From Biscogniauxia marginata (taxonomy: Eukaryota; Ascomycota; Sordariomycetes; Xylariales; Xylariaceae): a stretch of DNA of 64,000 bases. Under the pieces are notes generated by a model. The model searched no databases. It was not told the origin of the DNA and saw only the letters and a program-made list of their open reading frames with translations. Position numbers and translations under genes: made by a program. Below are positions 23,745 through 36,296 of this stretch, one piece after another. The DNA is taken from positions 1-64,000 of the forward strand of contig MU404134.1 of assembly GCA_022695795.1 (NCBI GenBank), in the 5' to 3' direction. Every line of letters starts with the position of its first letter. Position 1 is the stretch's first letter.

Positions 23745-26700
23745 ACTTCAATGATTTGATATTTCGGGATATCGCAGAACTTCGCAGAAGACGACAAGAC
23801 TACGGCGAACCCCCGTTTATGTATTGAAATAAATGGTTGTATATACCACGGAATCTAAGGCGGGATTTCATCCAGTACAGAGGGACATAGGTCTATATAT
23901 TGATACGTATGCGGGTTCGTGTTCGTCTTCTGATTCAACCCGAATGCGAAATACGCATGAGGAGTACGACATATCTTACCTCCTCCCTTTATAGGTATCC
24001 GTGTTGGCGCTCTCTGCCGGCCTAAGGTTCATAGCTGGGGACATGAGTTGAAACCTTTTGGCCTGTTACGAACCCGTCACCCGGGTGTTGTGGCCTGAAG
24101 CGAAGTCCTCGACCTCCCTGTGCCATTAGCCTGCATTAATTAAGCCTACTAAGGGACATTGCGAACGGGGCTTGGCCTGAGTTTAGGCCGTATCTCAAGG
24201 CCAAGTTATCAATCCATGTGCTCAGATTACTGCTCAGATTACTGCTAGCTATTCTCTTTGTCTTGCGTGGCACAGGATGCCTTACGCGACTAACAATGCA
24301 AAGCACTTATATCCCAGGTATAAGCAAATACACTCTATTCGGTGTCTATTGATGCTTTGCGATTAGTATTACAACAAGCCGGCGTGGTGGATGTCAGAGC
24401 GCTGACCCCGCAACCTTTTACAGGGAATGCCATGTAAAGGATCACAGAGGCTGAGAACTAATCTATACAGATACCATAGGTAGCTGTATAATAGTCTTCT
24501 CTATCTCGTGCTCTGTTAGAAGTACGCCTTGTGATTCGACAGCACATACCGTCCGGCCGTTAACCCCTGAAAGCTAGTGCTTATGTAAAGTAAATATGGC
24601 ACAGGAGGATCAAATCCCGGCTGTTCAATCAAACGGATCCCTTGCCCAGCCATAATCTCTTCCAGCTGATAAACCACCGAAAGAATTCCAAGATGAGGCG
24701 CAGCAAGTATGTATGTACCTAGCACAATTATTATTAATTATTTCAAGAGCTGAGGCTTTGTTAAGCCAGGCTGCCAGGCACCATTTCTTGGCCTCCTCAT
24801 TGGAGCAAATAGGTACATAACGCTGCTTTGTGAAATACTATGTTCTGAATAAGATTTCAGATTAATGTGACGGGGAGCACGTTAGTAAATATGCACAACT
24901 CCCTACACGGCACATTTTCGTTTAAATGACTGCAATATATTGACATAATTATGTCGCCTACCCCATGCTAAAAAATTGCCACTAGAATGTAAAGGCTGCC
25001 AAATGTGAGACGGGCGCTACTGGAATATAGGTATTCATTGTGCGACCCACGCAGATACTGAGTAGGTAGGTAAGTATATAGAGTGTTTCCAAATATAGCA
25101 CACAGCTACGTACATTCCGCGGTAGTGTTATCGGTAAACTACTTCCAGCTAGCTCATAAGACCACTAGAATCACCGTATTTCAAGATTCACTAGTGAAAA
25201 TGGGAGATGGTCATTCTTTTATTAGAGTTACCTAGGAAGCTCATATGGAACCACGATTCAGAGCTTTTGATATGAGCGATACCGTTGTCGTTGCGCAAAC
25301 AACTAAAACTAGATATATATCGCGATAGCTCCTGGTTTTTTCCCGCTATACGCTTTCGCCGATGCGGGTCACGATAGCCAGCGAGAAGCTCCTAGTATAT
25401 GACAGGCGTGATGATTTATAAATAACCCATCTGATCAGGAAGGACATTGCCGTTCAATGAGCTGCATCCCACATTTTTCTCAAAAAGGAAAATCTAACGC
25501 GCTATTATGAGCATTATTATTGATTCCGGACTTATATCAACCTGCTCCATCTGAGCACACCCAGTATATAGTCGCTAGTGGTCTGATTTATGTCCTTCTG
25601 GACTAACTACTTAACTTCGATGCTTTAAGAGACATTCACTCTCCAAAATTCACATCACCTCCCGCGCTCTATGCCATATTGTTAATCTGTCATCTCATGC
25701 CCATTTGGTGCAGGCCCTAGCCCAGTTTTATTAGTTCTGTGCTGGAGTGGATTTAAAGGTGTTAATAGAACGCACAGAGAGCATAGCAGACAGCAACGAT
25801 CTTGAATGAATGTCACTGTCGAACTTAAATCAATCGCGAGAGAGCCCTTTCAGGTTCTCAGAGCGGATATGACCTATTAGTAAATAAATACCCTCCAATG
25901 TCTTTCTTTGGTGCTTCTGGTTGCTAACCAGAGGCACTATTTCATTAGGTCACCGGGAAAGTGACAAGATTTGCATATTCTGTACTCTAGTAAAGCCATT
26001 CACTGGTAAATACCTAACATAGAAGTACCTATGCGTGACATTCATATTTAGGAACAAAATGCGGAGGTTTAGGCTTTTATTTTCCTAATCAAATCATTTT
26101 ATTAAAGCATCCAAGAGTTTTTGCCGATTCTACATCTTCGTTGCTAGTTTGTATGTGAACTTCTCCTGTTATAATCTTTCCCCCAAAATCTTCACAACTC
26201 CCGACCGCGATTGGTATTGCAGAAAAAAATCATTCATTTCTTCCTCGTATCGCAAGTAGCGCGGTTGCCGTTGAGAAGCATTCACATCTGAGTTTCGCGA
26301 TAGCATGTTGTAGTTTGGCTATTTAGGCATTACTACGGACTGCAATCTGTATATTATTACGTATCTGATTCTTTACGTATTGCGGGGTAGACCGGGGGTA
26401 GTTATCCTTTGATACGGATTATAGGAGGGGGAATATCTTACGGGTATATTCTTTACACTTATTACATACCTTTCTCAATCTGAAAAAGACGTCCAACGAG
26501 CAGGTCAATATGTTACTTACCTATATAAGACACTTGAGCATAGAAAGTTGTGCATAAGTTTCCGCTATTAGGAAAGATCTTTGACAACTACACACTACGA
26601 AATAAGAAGGAGAGTGGAGTCCACTAGAGAATATATCCACATTCGTCAAGGGGTGTGGCACATCACCAACACCTTATTGCGTGAGAGATCGCAATTAATC

Positions 26701-27509
26701 ATAGCCGTATACTATTCTCACTATTACACTACTTTATGTTTCACCTAAGATCCGAATAGCCGTTAGTTGCTTGTCAGCTAAGAGCGACATATGTCGATTA
26801 TCTAATAATTAAATCCTATTAAGAGACTAAACGTTTCATCATTTATGGGGTGTGTGGTCTGCCAACTACTACCGGTATCCACTGTGCAATCTTTGAAAGG
26901 GGAGACGTTGACCTCTAGAACGTTAGTTGTTTGCCCTCGTATTCTCAACCTCCACCAGAGCCTTTGTGTTTCGTGATCATTTGTTAGGGAACTGGAGCCG
27001 TGAGTGTCCTATGGGTATCATCTTTCCCAAGCGGGTTTAATAGCATGCGTAATGATGGATACTAGTTATCACCGTCTTTCGACATCGGCTAGTGTTTCAA
27101 CATGTTGAGCATACCACGAGTATACGCATCTTCTGAGCCCAGTCATCACCAGAGAACGGAGGTGCGTAGTGCTCAGAACGATGGTCTAACACCATTTTAG
27201 ACTTATTTTACGAGACCAGGTGTCTTTCCGGTCGTTTCTGTGCTTGTTGTTCCTGCTGCTGCTTGACCCTTGACATGGCGGCATCAGGAAGGGGACATGG
27301 GAATCGACCTAACCACCAGTTGGGCATTCACGGTGGACCTGGCAAGCTATGCGCAGAAAACTGGAGCAAAGCGAACGTCTCTTCATAAACCCCCTTGAGT
27401 CGCTCTACTTTCTGTCAGAACTGTAGAAACCATCGCCTTCCTTCAGATCTCCCAAGAATTCCCATACCTTCCAACCGAATCAAGTCGCCGCCTCTCAACA
27501 AACCTCACC
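23745..27509. other. 3.8-kb gene-poor region
   Basis: No frame above about 70 codons shows any protein character. Sequence is AT-leaning without the extreme composition of the left island. A 12-bp word CTCAGATTACTG is doubled at about 24220-24244. I see no tRNA, no transposon termini and no gene. Confidence 0.55.
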
Positions 27510-28008
27510 ATGTCTTTTTTCACTACTTCAGAGAACATCCGTCTTGAGGACAAGCACTACCTCCGTGCCAGACTTCAGACAGTGGACGGTCAATGGGTCG
27601 ACTCCGAGATCAACCTTAACGAATTCATAGGCAACAACAATGGTATGTACAGAGAGCATGCATAGCCCATTGTGGTCACATCGCAGTACTAACGTTCAGA
27701 TATAGGACATTTCGCTTGGGATGGCAAGAGTAACTAACCCCGTTGTTGGCACAACGTGAAATATCGTGCTCACGTTTCACTAGATTTTTCCCAAACAGCC
27801 GAGGATGTCCGCGTTTCTATCGAGGGTACCGGCCCGGTCTGTGTGCTGCGGGCTAGGCTTCGCACCGAAGATGGTCAGTATCGCGACTCTGACTTGAACC
27901 TGTCAGAGCGTCTTGGCAACAACAACGGTACCTTTACCTGGGGTAAGTGTTGATGATACTCGAAAGCCCATAGCATCTCTAGATGACTAACCTTGATGCG
28001 CAGTCTGA
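27510..28008 (+). CDS. CyanoVirin-N homology (CVNH) lectin
   Basis: Four exons, 27510-27642, 27706-27729, 27799-27942 and 28004-28008, join in consistent phase 1 to give 101 aa, the usual size of a one-domain CVNH protein. Two tandem repeats are visible: repeat 1 has SENIRLEDKHYLRARLQTVDG, INLNEFIGNNNG and FAWDGK; repeat 2 has AEDVRVSIEG, LRARLRTEDGQ, LNLSERLGNNNG and FTW. CVNH proteins bind oligomannose-type glycans through domain-swapped repeats. No signal peptide is present, so it is likely cytosolic, as for many fungal members. Exon 2 is only 24 bp, and the last exon contributes two bases of a codon plus the stop. Introns are 63, 69 and 61 bp with good donors (GTATGT, GTAACT, GTAAGT). The role in the fungus is unknown. 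Confidence 0.85.
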
Positions 28009-29178
28009 GCAAATTAGCGAAGGAGGAGCGGCCAACCACAATCATGCGAAAAGACTATTGTCATGACAAAGAATACATGGTTACGAAATACAGGCTAGAT
28101 CCATAGCTAAATGACTGAAATGATTATGATTATGGAATACTCATCATCGGCATGTCAGTGTATCCTCTAGATTGTGTACTGTTCGGTATAAGCCAGATTT
28201 GCGAATCAAAAACATTGTCTATCGAAGTAAAGACTTGGTCTTAATCATGAACTGCCTACGTATCAGCTGCTCATAAGAGATCAAACGAGTGAGATATGCA
28301 GCACCTAATGGATCTGTGTGCATCTGTGACTGTAAACGTGTACTACGGCATAGAGTCTGCGCGGATCATCTATATATTGCGTGGCTATAAAGACGTACTT
28401 GGCGTGTTACTAATCTGCTAGATGAGGATGTGCCCCGGATTCTCCTGCATACATTCTTGATTAGGTTATAATCGGACCAACGTGTAATTAACTTAACATG
28501 GTGAGATTTGGGCCTTTGGGAACCACGGAGGTCACACGTAACTAAAATGTTATATAAATTAGGGTTATAAAGTGTCATTAGTTTAGGCCTAATAAAAAAA
28601 TTACGCGGTAGAGCTGGTATTACCACCGTAGATTTATCATTCCGGTGTTCTCGGAGGTCGACCAACGACGCTTGCAGGTTTAGCTTTCACGGTTATAGTA
28701 CTAAGCTTTACTAGAAGAATTGAATATTGATCGATAACTGAAGACTAGACCTTCCAATTACCGGACTAAATTACTGGTTTCTTCCTGGCCGTCGACACAC
28801 TATTGACCGTCTATAGTCAACATCCAGTGACTATTAAGTTTCTTTCGACTATTATGGGTGGAGTAGTAGAATCTCTGCTATTAATACCGACGTCACTTGG
28901 TCCTCCGGCTCCTGAACCAGCAATTGATATAAAATATCTACCATAAAGAGGCGGGATCGTGGTTCTTATATTCCTCACGTTTGAGTGATATATTCACAAT
29001 GTACCTCTAGGTGGGAACCTGAGATTCGTCGAATCAAGCCTGGGCTGGCTCGACGCGAGCTACCACAAAGACCAAAGTCCCCGAAACGTATAGTTCACAC
29101 CTCAAACTTAAAAGATGATGTTGATTTTAGGAAAAATGTGTTATGCGCCTCAGCTTAGTGAGGCTTCTATTTCAACAG
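28009..29178. other. Intergenic, no gene seen
   Basis: The minus-strand frame at 28366-28665 (99 codons) has no domain and unusual codon use. Nothing else is open. Confidence 0.55.
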
Positions 29179-29983
29179 AGGAAGGCATCTCTGGTTGCAG
29201 CCCTGGCCTTGCACTCTCGGTCGAATGGCACTGTATTTTGCAGGTGAGCTCGAAGAGGTGACCTGCGTTATCACATCATCAGACCTACCTATGAACATCA
29301 AGGAATATCAGCCAATGACCAAAAGCAAGGTTCTCTCGTCGGTCTCCGGGCCCCAAATGCTAACAACCCCGTCTACGATATGACTTCGCAGGACATCATC
29401 CGCCAGAAACAAGGCACAACCTCTGACAAGGTTATCGAAGTGTCTCCGGGAGACGAGATCGGTGCTCATTTCGGATATGTCATTGGAGGCGCGCAGTTTG
29501 CTAACGAGCCGGACAACCCGATCGCCGAGTCTCACAAAGGACCTACCACAGACGGCATGGCTCGTCAAGGTGAACGACGCGGCGAGCGCTAACAAGACCG
29601 GATTCGACTGGTTCATGATATGGGAGGACACTTTCGACACGTCCAGCAAACAGTGGGGTGTCGACAACATGATCTCAAATCAAGGTTGGGGTAAGTTTGA
29701 CATGCCGCAGTGTATCGCCACGGGGGATTGTCCCATGCGTGTCGAGATCCTGGCTTTGCATTCGGCCAAGAGCAGCATGGCGGCTTAGTTTTACATGTCG
29801 TGCGCGCAGCTGAGGGTTAGAGGGAGCGGCACATTCTTGCCGAGCCAGACTTTCATTTTTCTGGAGCCTACCAGCAGAACGACCCGAGTATTGTTATCAA
29901 CATCGATGGCTTGGCGGGACAACCCGACAAATAGCGGCAAGCCGTACAGCGCCCCCGGCAATGCTCCCGTTATCCAATGCTAG
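29179..29983 (+). pseudogene. Broken AA9 lytic polysaccharide monooxygenase (LPMO)
   Basis: The plus strand still encodes a recognisable AA9 (former GH61) secreted copper enzyme, which would cleave cellulose oxidatively, but in several frames. In order: a signal-like KASLVAALAL at about 29182 with AGG in place of the start codon; GSLVGLRAPNANNPVYDMTS; VIEVSPGDEIGAHFGYVIGG; the family motif PDNPIAESHKGP; a frameshift at about 29553; WLVKVNDAA, WFMIWEDTFDTSSKQWGVDNMI and LHSAKS; an in-frame TAG at about 29787 where relatives have Gln; FYMSCAQLRV; then two more frame changes (about 29855 and 29930) before GKPYSAPGNAPVIQC. The residue before VIGG, usually the second copper-binding His, reads Tyr (TAT). 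Several independent lesions rule out sequencing error as the only cause. Confidence 0.88.
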
Positions 29984-31235
29984 CCGAGCCGGGTGGGTAC
30001 CTCCTGGTTGGTGGAATTTGCCGAATGATCAAGTAGTGAAGTTGGCTGGAAGGTCCCAAGTTGTTGGTTGACACCAACAGGGGTTGGACACATACATTAT
30101 GCCCGCCGAGTAGGCGCTAAGTTAGTGATAGATCAAGTGAACTTATACCATTGTAATGCGAGATTCTGAAACTTGACGCAACTCAAATTATCGCCTGAAG
30201 CTCAGGGATGTGTTGGTTATATACTTATGATATCCTTTATCTATAGAGGCGGTTTTTCTTGTCGACAACATTGCGCCATTCCTATTGCTCTCTATGCAGA
30301 GCAACTAAAATTTTCTGACATACCTGCATGCATATTAGTGATCGACGCTTCTCTTTGCAGTAAGTGTTTAGAACCCTAGTTGCATTTGGGATTTGGTGTC
30401 TAGCTATATATTTCCGCCCATAGGACAGTCCCAACTTGCTGGAATGCATGCATGTAGCGGCAGGGCTGTTCAGCCACTTTGGAAACGAATCAGTTTCGAC
30501 GAGATGTAGCAGTGTTTCGTATTCCGATCCTAATGAAGTTGGTTGTCTTGAAGCAACAGCAAAGGGCGGTCAATCAAATTTGTGTCCTTGATTCGATTGG
30601 TGCCACACGCTGTGCGCTCATAACCCACCCACGGTATGCTATCTATAAAGGTAACTGATCAAGTTCTTGTGCGGTAGATGTATACAAGTTTTCTAGGGGC
30701 GTTGCTCTCTGGAGTGTATCTATGCATGTACCTTCAATCTCGACAGCACATCACAAGGAATTCTATGCACTATGGTAGCATCTTTCGTGGAGCTAGAAGC
30801 ATGCTAGAAGCCTAACGTAGCAACGTAGGCGGTTTATAAGGCTTTCTCGAATCCCGGTCCGCTCTAGGGGTTTAAGGCTGTTGGAATATGGGTCGTCCTG
30901 AAACGGCTGCATATACCTACCCAGGTAGGCCGGAATCCTACGAAATGCAAGGGGGAGGCGTCGATCATTCCCTTCAGGGGGACACGGCCTCACCAAAATC
31001 AACTAGGTACATACATAACCAACACACACAGATGGAGCGCGGCTGAGGTAGAGCTGTATCCCTCATGCCCTACACGCCGTACTTCTTTGGGGGCTAAAAC
31101 CCGGTTTAAAAACTTTCGGAAGACCTTGCCATTTCACCACCGTGGAGGGCATAAAGATGCCCGACTTTATTGGATATTCTCCTGAGTGTGATTCTGCCAG
31201 GCATTAAAACGTTTGGGAGTGAGGTTTGGCTCGAC
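29984..31235. other. Intergenic upstream of the STAND gene
   Basis: No gene recognised. A frame at 30173-30379 has no domain. The stretch 31157-31235 is open in the STAND frame but has no ATG, and may be 5' UTR or an unrecognised exon. Confidence 0.5.
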
Positions 31236-34200
31236 ATGCCGCCTGCCACGCTACAACCATCGGCCAGTGTCTTGAGCGCCGGCTCCACAGTGAGCAAGGC
31301 GGACCTGGTCGAGCAGAGGGAGGTGGAGGCGATCTGGAGAGATGTACAGAACAAGGTCATAGAACTTGCCGGCGGTGATCCCAAGAAGCTCCTGACAGAG
31401 CTCAATATCGATTCGGTGCTCAAATATATAGATGAGATACAGGCTTCAGACAAGAAGAAGGCAGAAAAGTACGGCTGGTTCAAAGACACTGTTCGCAAAA
31501 CCTTACGATGCATAAACACGGTCGGTGGTATAGTTGCTGAAAACGTCTCGAATGTGAGCATCTAATAAATCATGAGCACAGGCTCATCCTTGGCTATGGC
31601 TCGTGGCCCCATCTTGCTCAGTAGCTTACAATTAATAGATTTTCGCCCCGGCGGGGGTGTGCTATAATGCCCTCACTTTCGTCATTCAGGCATGGCAAGG
31701 GTACGAAGGCATATTTGAGAACCTGGCTGAGCTGCTCGAGAAGTGTGTCGAGTTCCTCGAGCGCCTGGAATCGTACCAGGGGCGGATGGATACGAAGCTC
31801 TCACGACTTGCTTGCCAGAATCTCAGGTTGTTCGTTGAGATATGCGACCGAACTATCAGGCTGCGCAAGAAGCATACGAGGTTCTTGGCCTTTACTAAGC
31901 AGCTCTTCTTGAACGACAACGGAATCCAGGATCTGTTGGGCATGATGGAGAGGCTAAACGCCAAAGAAGCTCTCCTTGTAAACGCGCAGACTTATAGACT
32001 TGTGAGCGATAGCGCTGGAGATATCAAGCTAATCCTTGATACTCAGAGGGATCAGAGGAAAGAGGACGACGCAAAGAAGCGTCGCAGAATCATTGCAAAG
32101 GCTCTGGGCTTCCCCGGAACGAACCTCGACAATGATGGAGAGCCAATTCCGACCTGGCAGCGTGTCTTAGATTCTCGTCTTAACTCACTCGTCGATGAGA
32201 CAGGGTCGTGGTGGAATAAGGACACGGTATGCTCTACGTGGACGACGGCCGCTTACCCTGAAAAGCCTATAATCGTCCTCAGCGGAAATGGTGGCACGGG
32301 CAAGACATCCTGTAAGCGATTTACGCAGCCCTGGCATTACGCCGAAAAGAACTTTCCTTCTCAAAACCGATTATCCTAAGAGAAATCGTATCAAAAATCT
32401 TAAGTAGAAGAACAATGCTGATCAGAAATATTGTAGTAATGGCAAACACTGTGAGATCCGTTAGGAAGATAGGCCAGAACGGGCCTACCTCACGGATCGT
32501 TACCGCATATTACTTTTCCGAGGGCGATAAGCGGAAACCGGGCGATGACGACGAGAGTGACCTCCTAGAGTCTATCTCACGGACACTACTTTGGCAGATC
32601 TCAACTTCATATGAGGCTATGGCCAAGTCCGTTGCCCATATCATCGAGCGATCCTCCGGAATTCACGGGTCGCTCGATCTTTGGCAGCAACTATTTATCA
32701 ATAACAAGGAACGTCGAAACCCAGACACAACCTTCTACCTCTTCATCGATGAACTGGACGACAAGCTCGTTCCATTACTCCATAAGCTCTCCACAGTGCC
32801 TGAAAACCATAAAGCCCGCATTTTCCTAACAGCGCGACCCGAAATGATCACGGACTGGCTTGCTCAGCCGGGGGGCATCTATTTCAGCACCGTTCCAATT
32901 TCCACACGGAACTGCGACGACATTGATAAATACATTACCTTTCGGATGGACAATATGCCTATTCTTAGGGATGCAGGCCGCCCTGGCATCTCCGAGTGGC
33001 GTAAAACGATCCTAGAGACACTGCGTGTTAAATGCGCTGGCGATTACTTCAACCTGAACACGGTTCTCGATCAGCTTGCCACGGTGGACCTGGTTGAGGA
33101 TATCAGAGGACTACTTGAGGAGGCAGGCAAGACACGGACGTATCAAATCGATGCGGAGATTCGACGCCTGAACCGTGACCGTACTCCCAAGGAGATCGAG
33201 GAAATTAACGAGATCATCCTTTGGGTAGAGACTGGTCGCCGCTGGTTTAGCGTGGCAACTATGGAGGCCATCCTGTCCGTCAAGCACAGCAGAATTTCTA
33301 GAGCTGGGAGGCCGAGTGATACTAGGGTCGCGACCCGAAACCAGCCAGGACTCACAACGGTCGGGCACACAGATGAGGCGAACGCACCAACTACGCTGAC
33401 CCTTTCACTTCTACCATTTGCGCAGAAACTTGTACAAAAGTATCCTATATTTGGGATTACGGATTCTGGAATGGTGGACTGGCGTTCTTCCGAGATCAAG
33501 AATCGAATTCCTGTGAAAGGAGTGGAACCCGAGGCTGATTCTGACATCGAGGTATTTTCAGGACCTCACTTTGTTCAGAAGTCCGAGGTCGATATCGTCC
33601 GACACTTCCTTCGCAATGTGTGCCCCGACGACCTTTACCGGCGATTTGACTTTGAGTCGTTCTTGGGAAGTAAACTTGTTGCCAAAGACAAGGAGTACAT
33701 CTCTCTTGACCCGGACAATGCGCATATCAAGATTGCCTTGACTTGTTTGACCATACTGACGGACGAAGAGATAAAGAAAGACACCAACCTTCGTCGGTAT
33801 GCGATGTACTGGCTCCTCACGCACTTACAGCAAGTCGATCTCTCCGTGGCTGACCCGCAGCTCAAGTCAGATGTAGGTCCATTACTGGTCAAACTCTTCA
33901 CCGACGAATGTGGCATCGACTCAATGTTCTGGCCGTCCGATTTAAATGTGAGCATGAAAACGTGGGATCGCGATGAGTATACTTACATGCGCGAATCCCG
34001 GAGAGAATGGCTGTATTCCACTGATGGCGTACGCGAAATCCTCCGCTGGTTTCGAGATACCTCAGTAATAAGGGGTATCCAAGGCGAGCTAGGCGATTCG
34101 TTCGTTGCGGCCATCAAGGCGCCAGATGCCAATCTTTACGAGGTCGTCTTTTCGCACGCGGCAAAACACATGGCGAGCCATCTATTTCTACGCATCGAGT

Positions 34201-36296
34201 TCCTAAAACGACAATTCCTATCCGCTTGTTGTTTCATTCGAGAATACCTATGGCGGGCAAGTCTCATCAAACCACAGACGACATAGGAGGATGCTAATTG
34301 CGATGTTTAGCTCGGCAAGAAGCCTTCTCTGGTCTTTTATGGACCAGCTGAAGACCCCGACAAGAAATCGCCACCGTTTGAGGCGTTTGAGGATACAGAT
34401 TTCTCGCGCGGCGAGATTGAAGAAATCGAAGCATGGGCGGTTAAAGTACTAGGGAGGCCCAACGATCGCCCGACTCAGCAATCACTTTGGGAAATCCATG
34501 GAGCACTCATCACGTACCAGCTATGTGCTTGGGAAAATGGGACTACGGAGGTATACCAAGAACGTGCACGTCATGCTATCAAGCTCAACCCTCAGAATTG
34601 GCACGCGTGCCATTTTATTGCCAAGCAGCCGAACACATCTGACGAGGAAGCTGTCGACCTACTCACAAGAGCGAAGAAAGCAGTTGACGACCTGCGGGCG
34701 AAAGATAAGACATGGATTCTCGACCATGCTAATTCATCTCTCCTCGCACGTATAACACTGGATCTAGGAGATCGACTATGGGCACTCGGTAAAGATTACA
34801 AGCTGGCCGCTCGCACCCATCGCGAAAGTCTTCAATACGACTATGTACATTTTACGAATTACGCCGATGTTCTGGTCAGCTATCAGAATAAAGCACAGTG
34901 GGATGAGTTCATCGGCTTTATCGAGGCTCTCAATAACTGTCGTGACGCCTGGTGCGCTTATTTTGACGAGCTCGTCAATGAATTCATAGCAGACCTCATA
35001 GCGGACGACTCGGACATGCTTGCGCTAGCCGCGGACGCCACCGGACGATGGGATATTATAGAATCATTTTTCGATGTGTCCATCAACATTGGCAGCAAGC
35101 TGGAGGCTTATGACCTCCTATTCCCGCTTCAAGATTGTTTCGCAATGACGTTGTCATTCGCGGCGGGTAACATACACGAAGACAAAGTCGTCGCTATCCG
35201 CACAGCAGCTCTTAACGATATCCGAGTACACCCGAGTAATACGCTTTCTCGGGAGGTAGTGGACGGGATGGGCGAACGCCTAGCAGAAATTTACTTTGAC
35301 AAGGCGTTCAGGCCTGACGCGTCCTCAGAGCTCATGGAGTCGTACGGCTTACTGATTGCTGGTTTGTTGCCGGAGCCTGGCGACGCCATGGATGTAAGGA
35401 CGAAGAATATCACCGTGGGCTGCCTAATCCGTTACTACCACAAGCGCAAGATAGACTCTGAAGTTGCACGGGTGTGGCGTCGTAGGATAATCCGAGTCGG
35501 GCTTGAGCTCCTCTCCGACGATGACGAAGAGAACGATGACTCGGCCTACTTCATCCTCGGGCGTCTCCTAACTACGCTCGAGGATGTGGCGAACACCCGG
35601 ATCGTTTGGGCGACACGCAACATGATACAGTACGAGGCCCACAGGAAGTGGGAGGAATGGATGACAACACCAACTACATCACCATTGAGCACAAGAACCA
35701 ATGCAAGCTTCGACCCGAGGCCTACACGGCGCCAGACACCCACCAATTCGACATCCACAGCCTCAAGAAGGCCGAAAGGTAATAGTCCTCGTGCTCATAG
35801 CCACGACTCCAATCATAACCACGCCCTTGAAAAGTCTAAGGCCAATGGACACAAACCCGACGAGCCCTCCGTCTCGGCAACATCGGCCGAGGAATATTTG
35901 GTGAGCCCGCCATCCGAGGCAAGCGAGGACCCTTTGGGCAGCACCCCTTCAAAACCCGGTTGGATGGTTACCTGCGCCGGCTGCGACAAGCGATGGACTG
36001 TGATGGACGTCCCGCTATACACGTGCGCCGATTGCGTCGGCTCGGTCCAGCTCGACGAGGAGTGCCACGCGCTCTTGACGAAGGGCCAACTCAACGTGAG
36101 GGGCCTCAAGTGCAAGAAGGACCACGTGTTTATCCCAATCCCCAGGTGGGAGCCGACTCTCTTTGCCGGTATGCCAAAGAAGTGTTTGCCTTTGCCCGAT
36201 GGCGACGAGAAGAGGAGGTGGATTTCGGTGGATGAATTCAAGGGGGAACTGAGGAGGATATACTTGGACGATGGCGGTAATCAAACTGCTTCATAA
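31236..36296 (+). CDS. NLR-like STAND NTPase with N-terminal Goodbye domain, repeat region and C-terminal zinc-binding module
   Basis: Four exons, 31236-31553, 31639-32311, 32437-34256 and 34311-36296, give one uninterrupted frame of about 1598 aa. The third intron is GC-AG (GCAAGT...TTTAG), the only solution I found in frame. Residues 1-230 or so match the Goodbye-type domain of fungal STAND proteins (EAIWRDVQNKVIELAGGD, KYGWFKDTVRKTLRCINTV, FENLAELLEKCVEFLERL). Walker A is GNGGTGKT at about 322-329 and Walker B is FYLFIDELDD at about 430-439. A long helical region (about 940-1390) with TPR-like stretches such as RARHAIKLNPQNWHA follows, then a Ser/Thr/Pro-rich linker. At about 1490-1550 comes a Cys-rich module (CAGC, CADC, EECH, KCKKDH) resembling a ZZ or treble-clef finger. 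Fungal STAND proteins are proposed NLR analogues in self/non-self recognition; the ligand here is unknown. The start is the first in-frame ATG; an upstream exon is possible. Confidence 0.85.
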
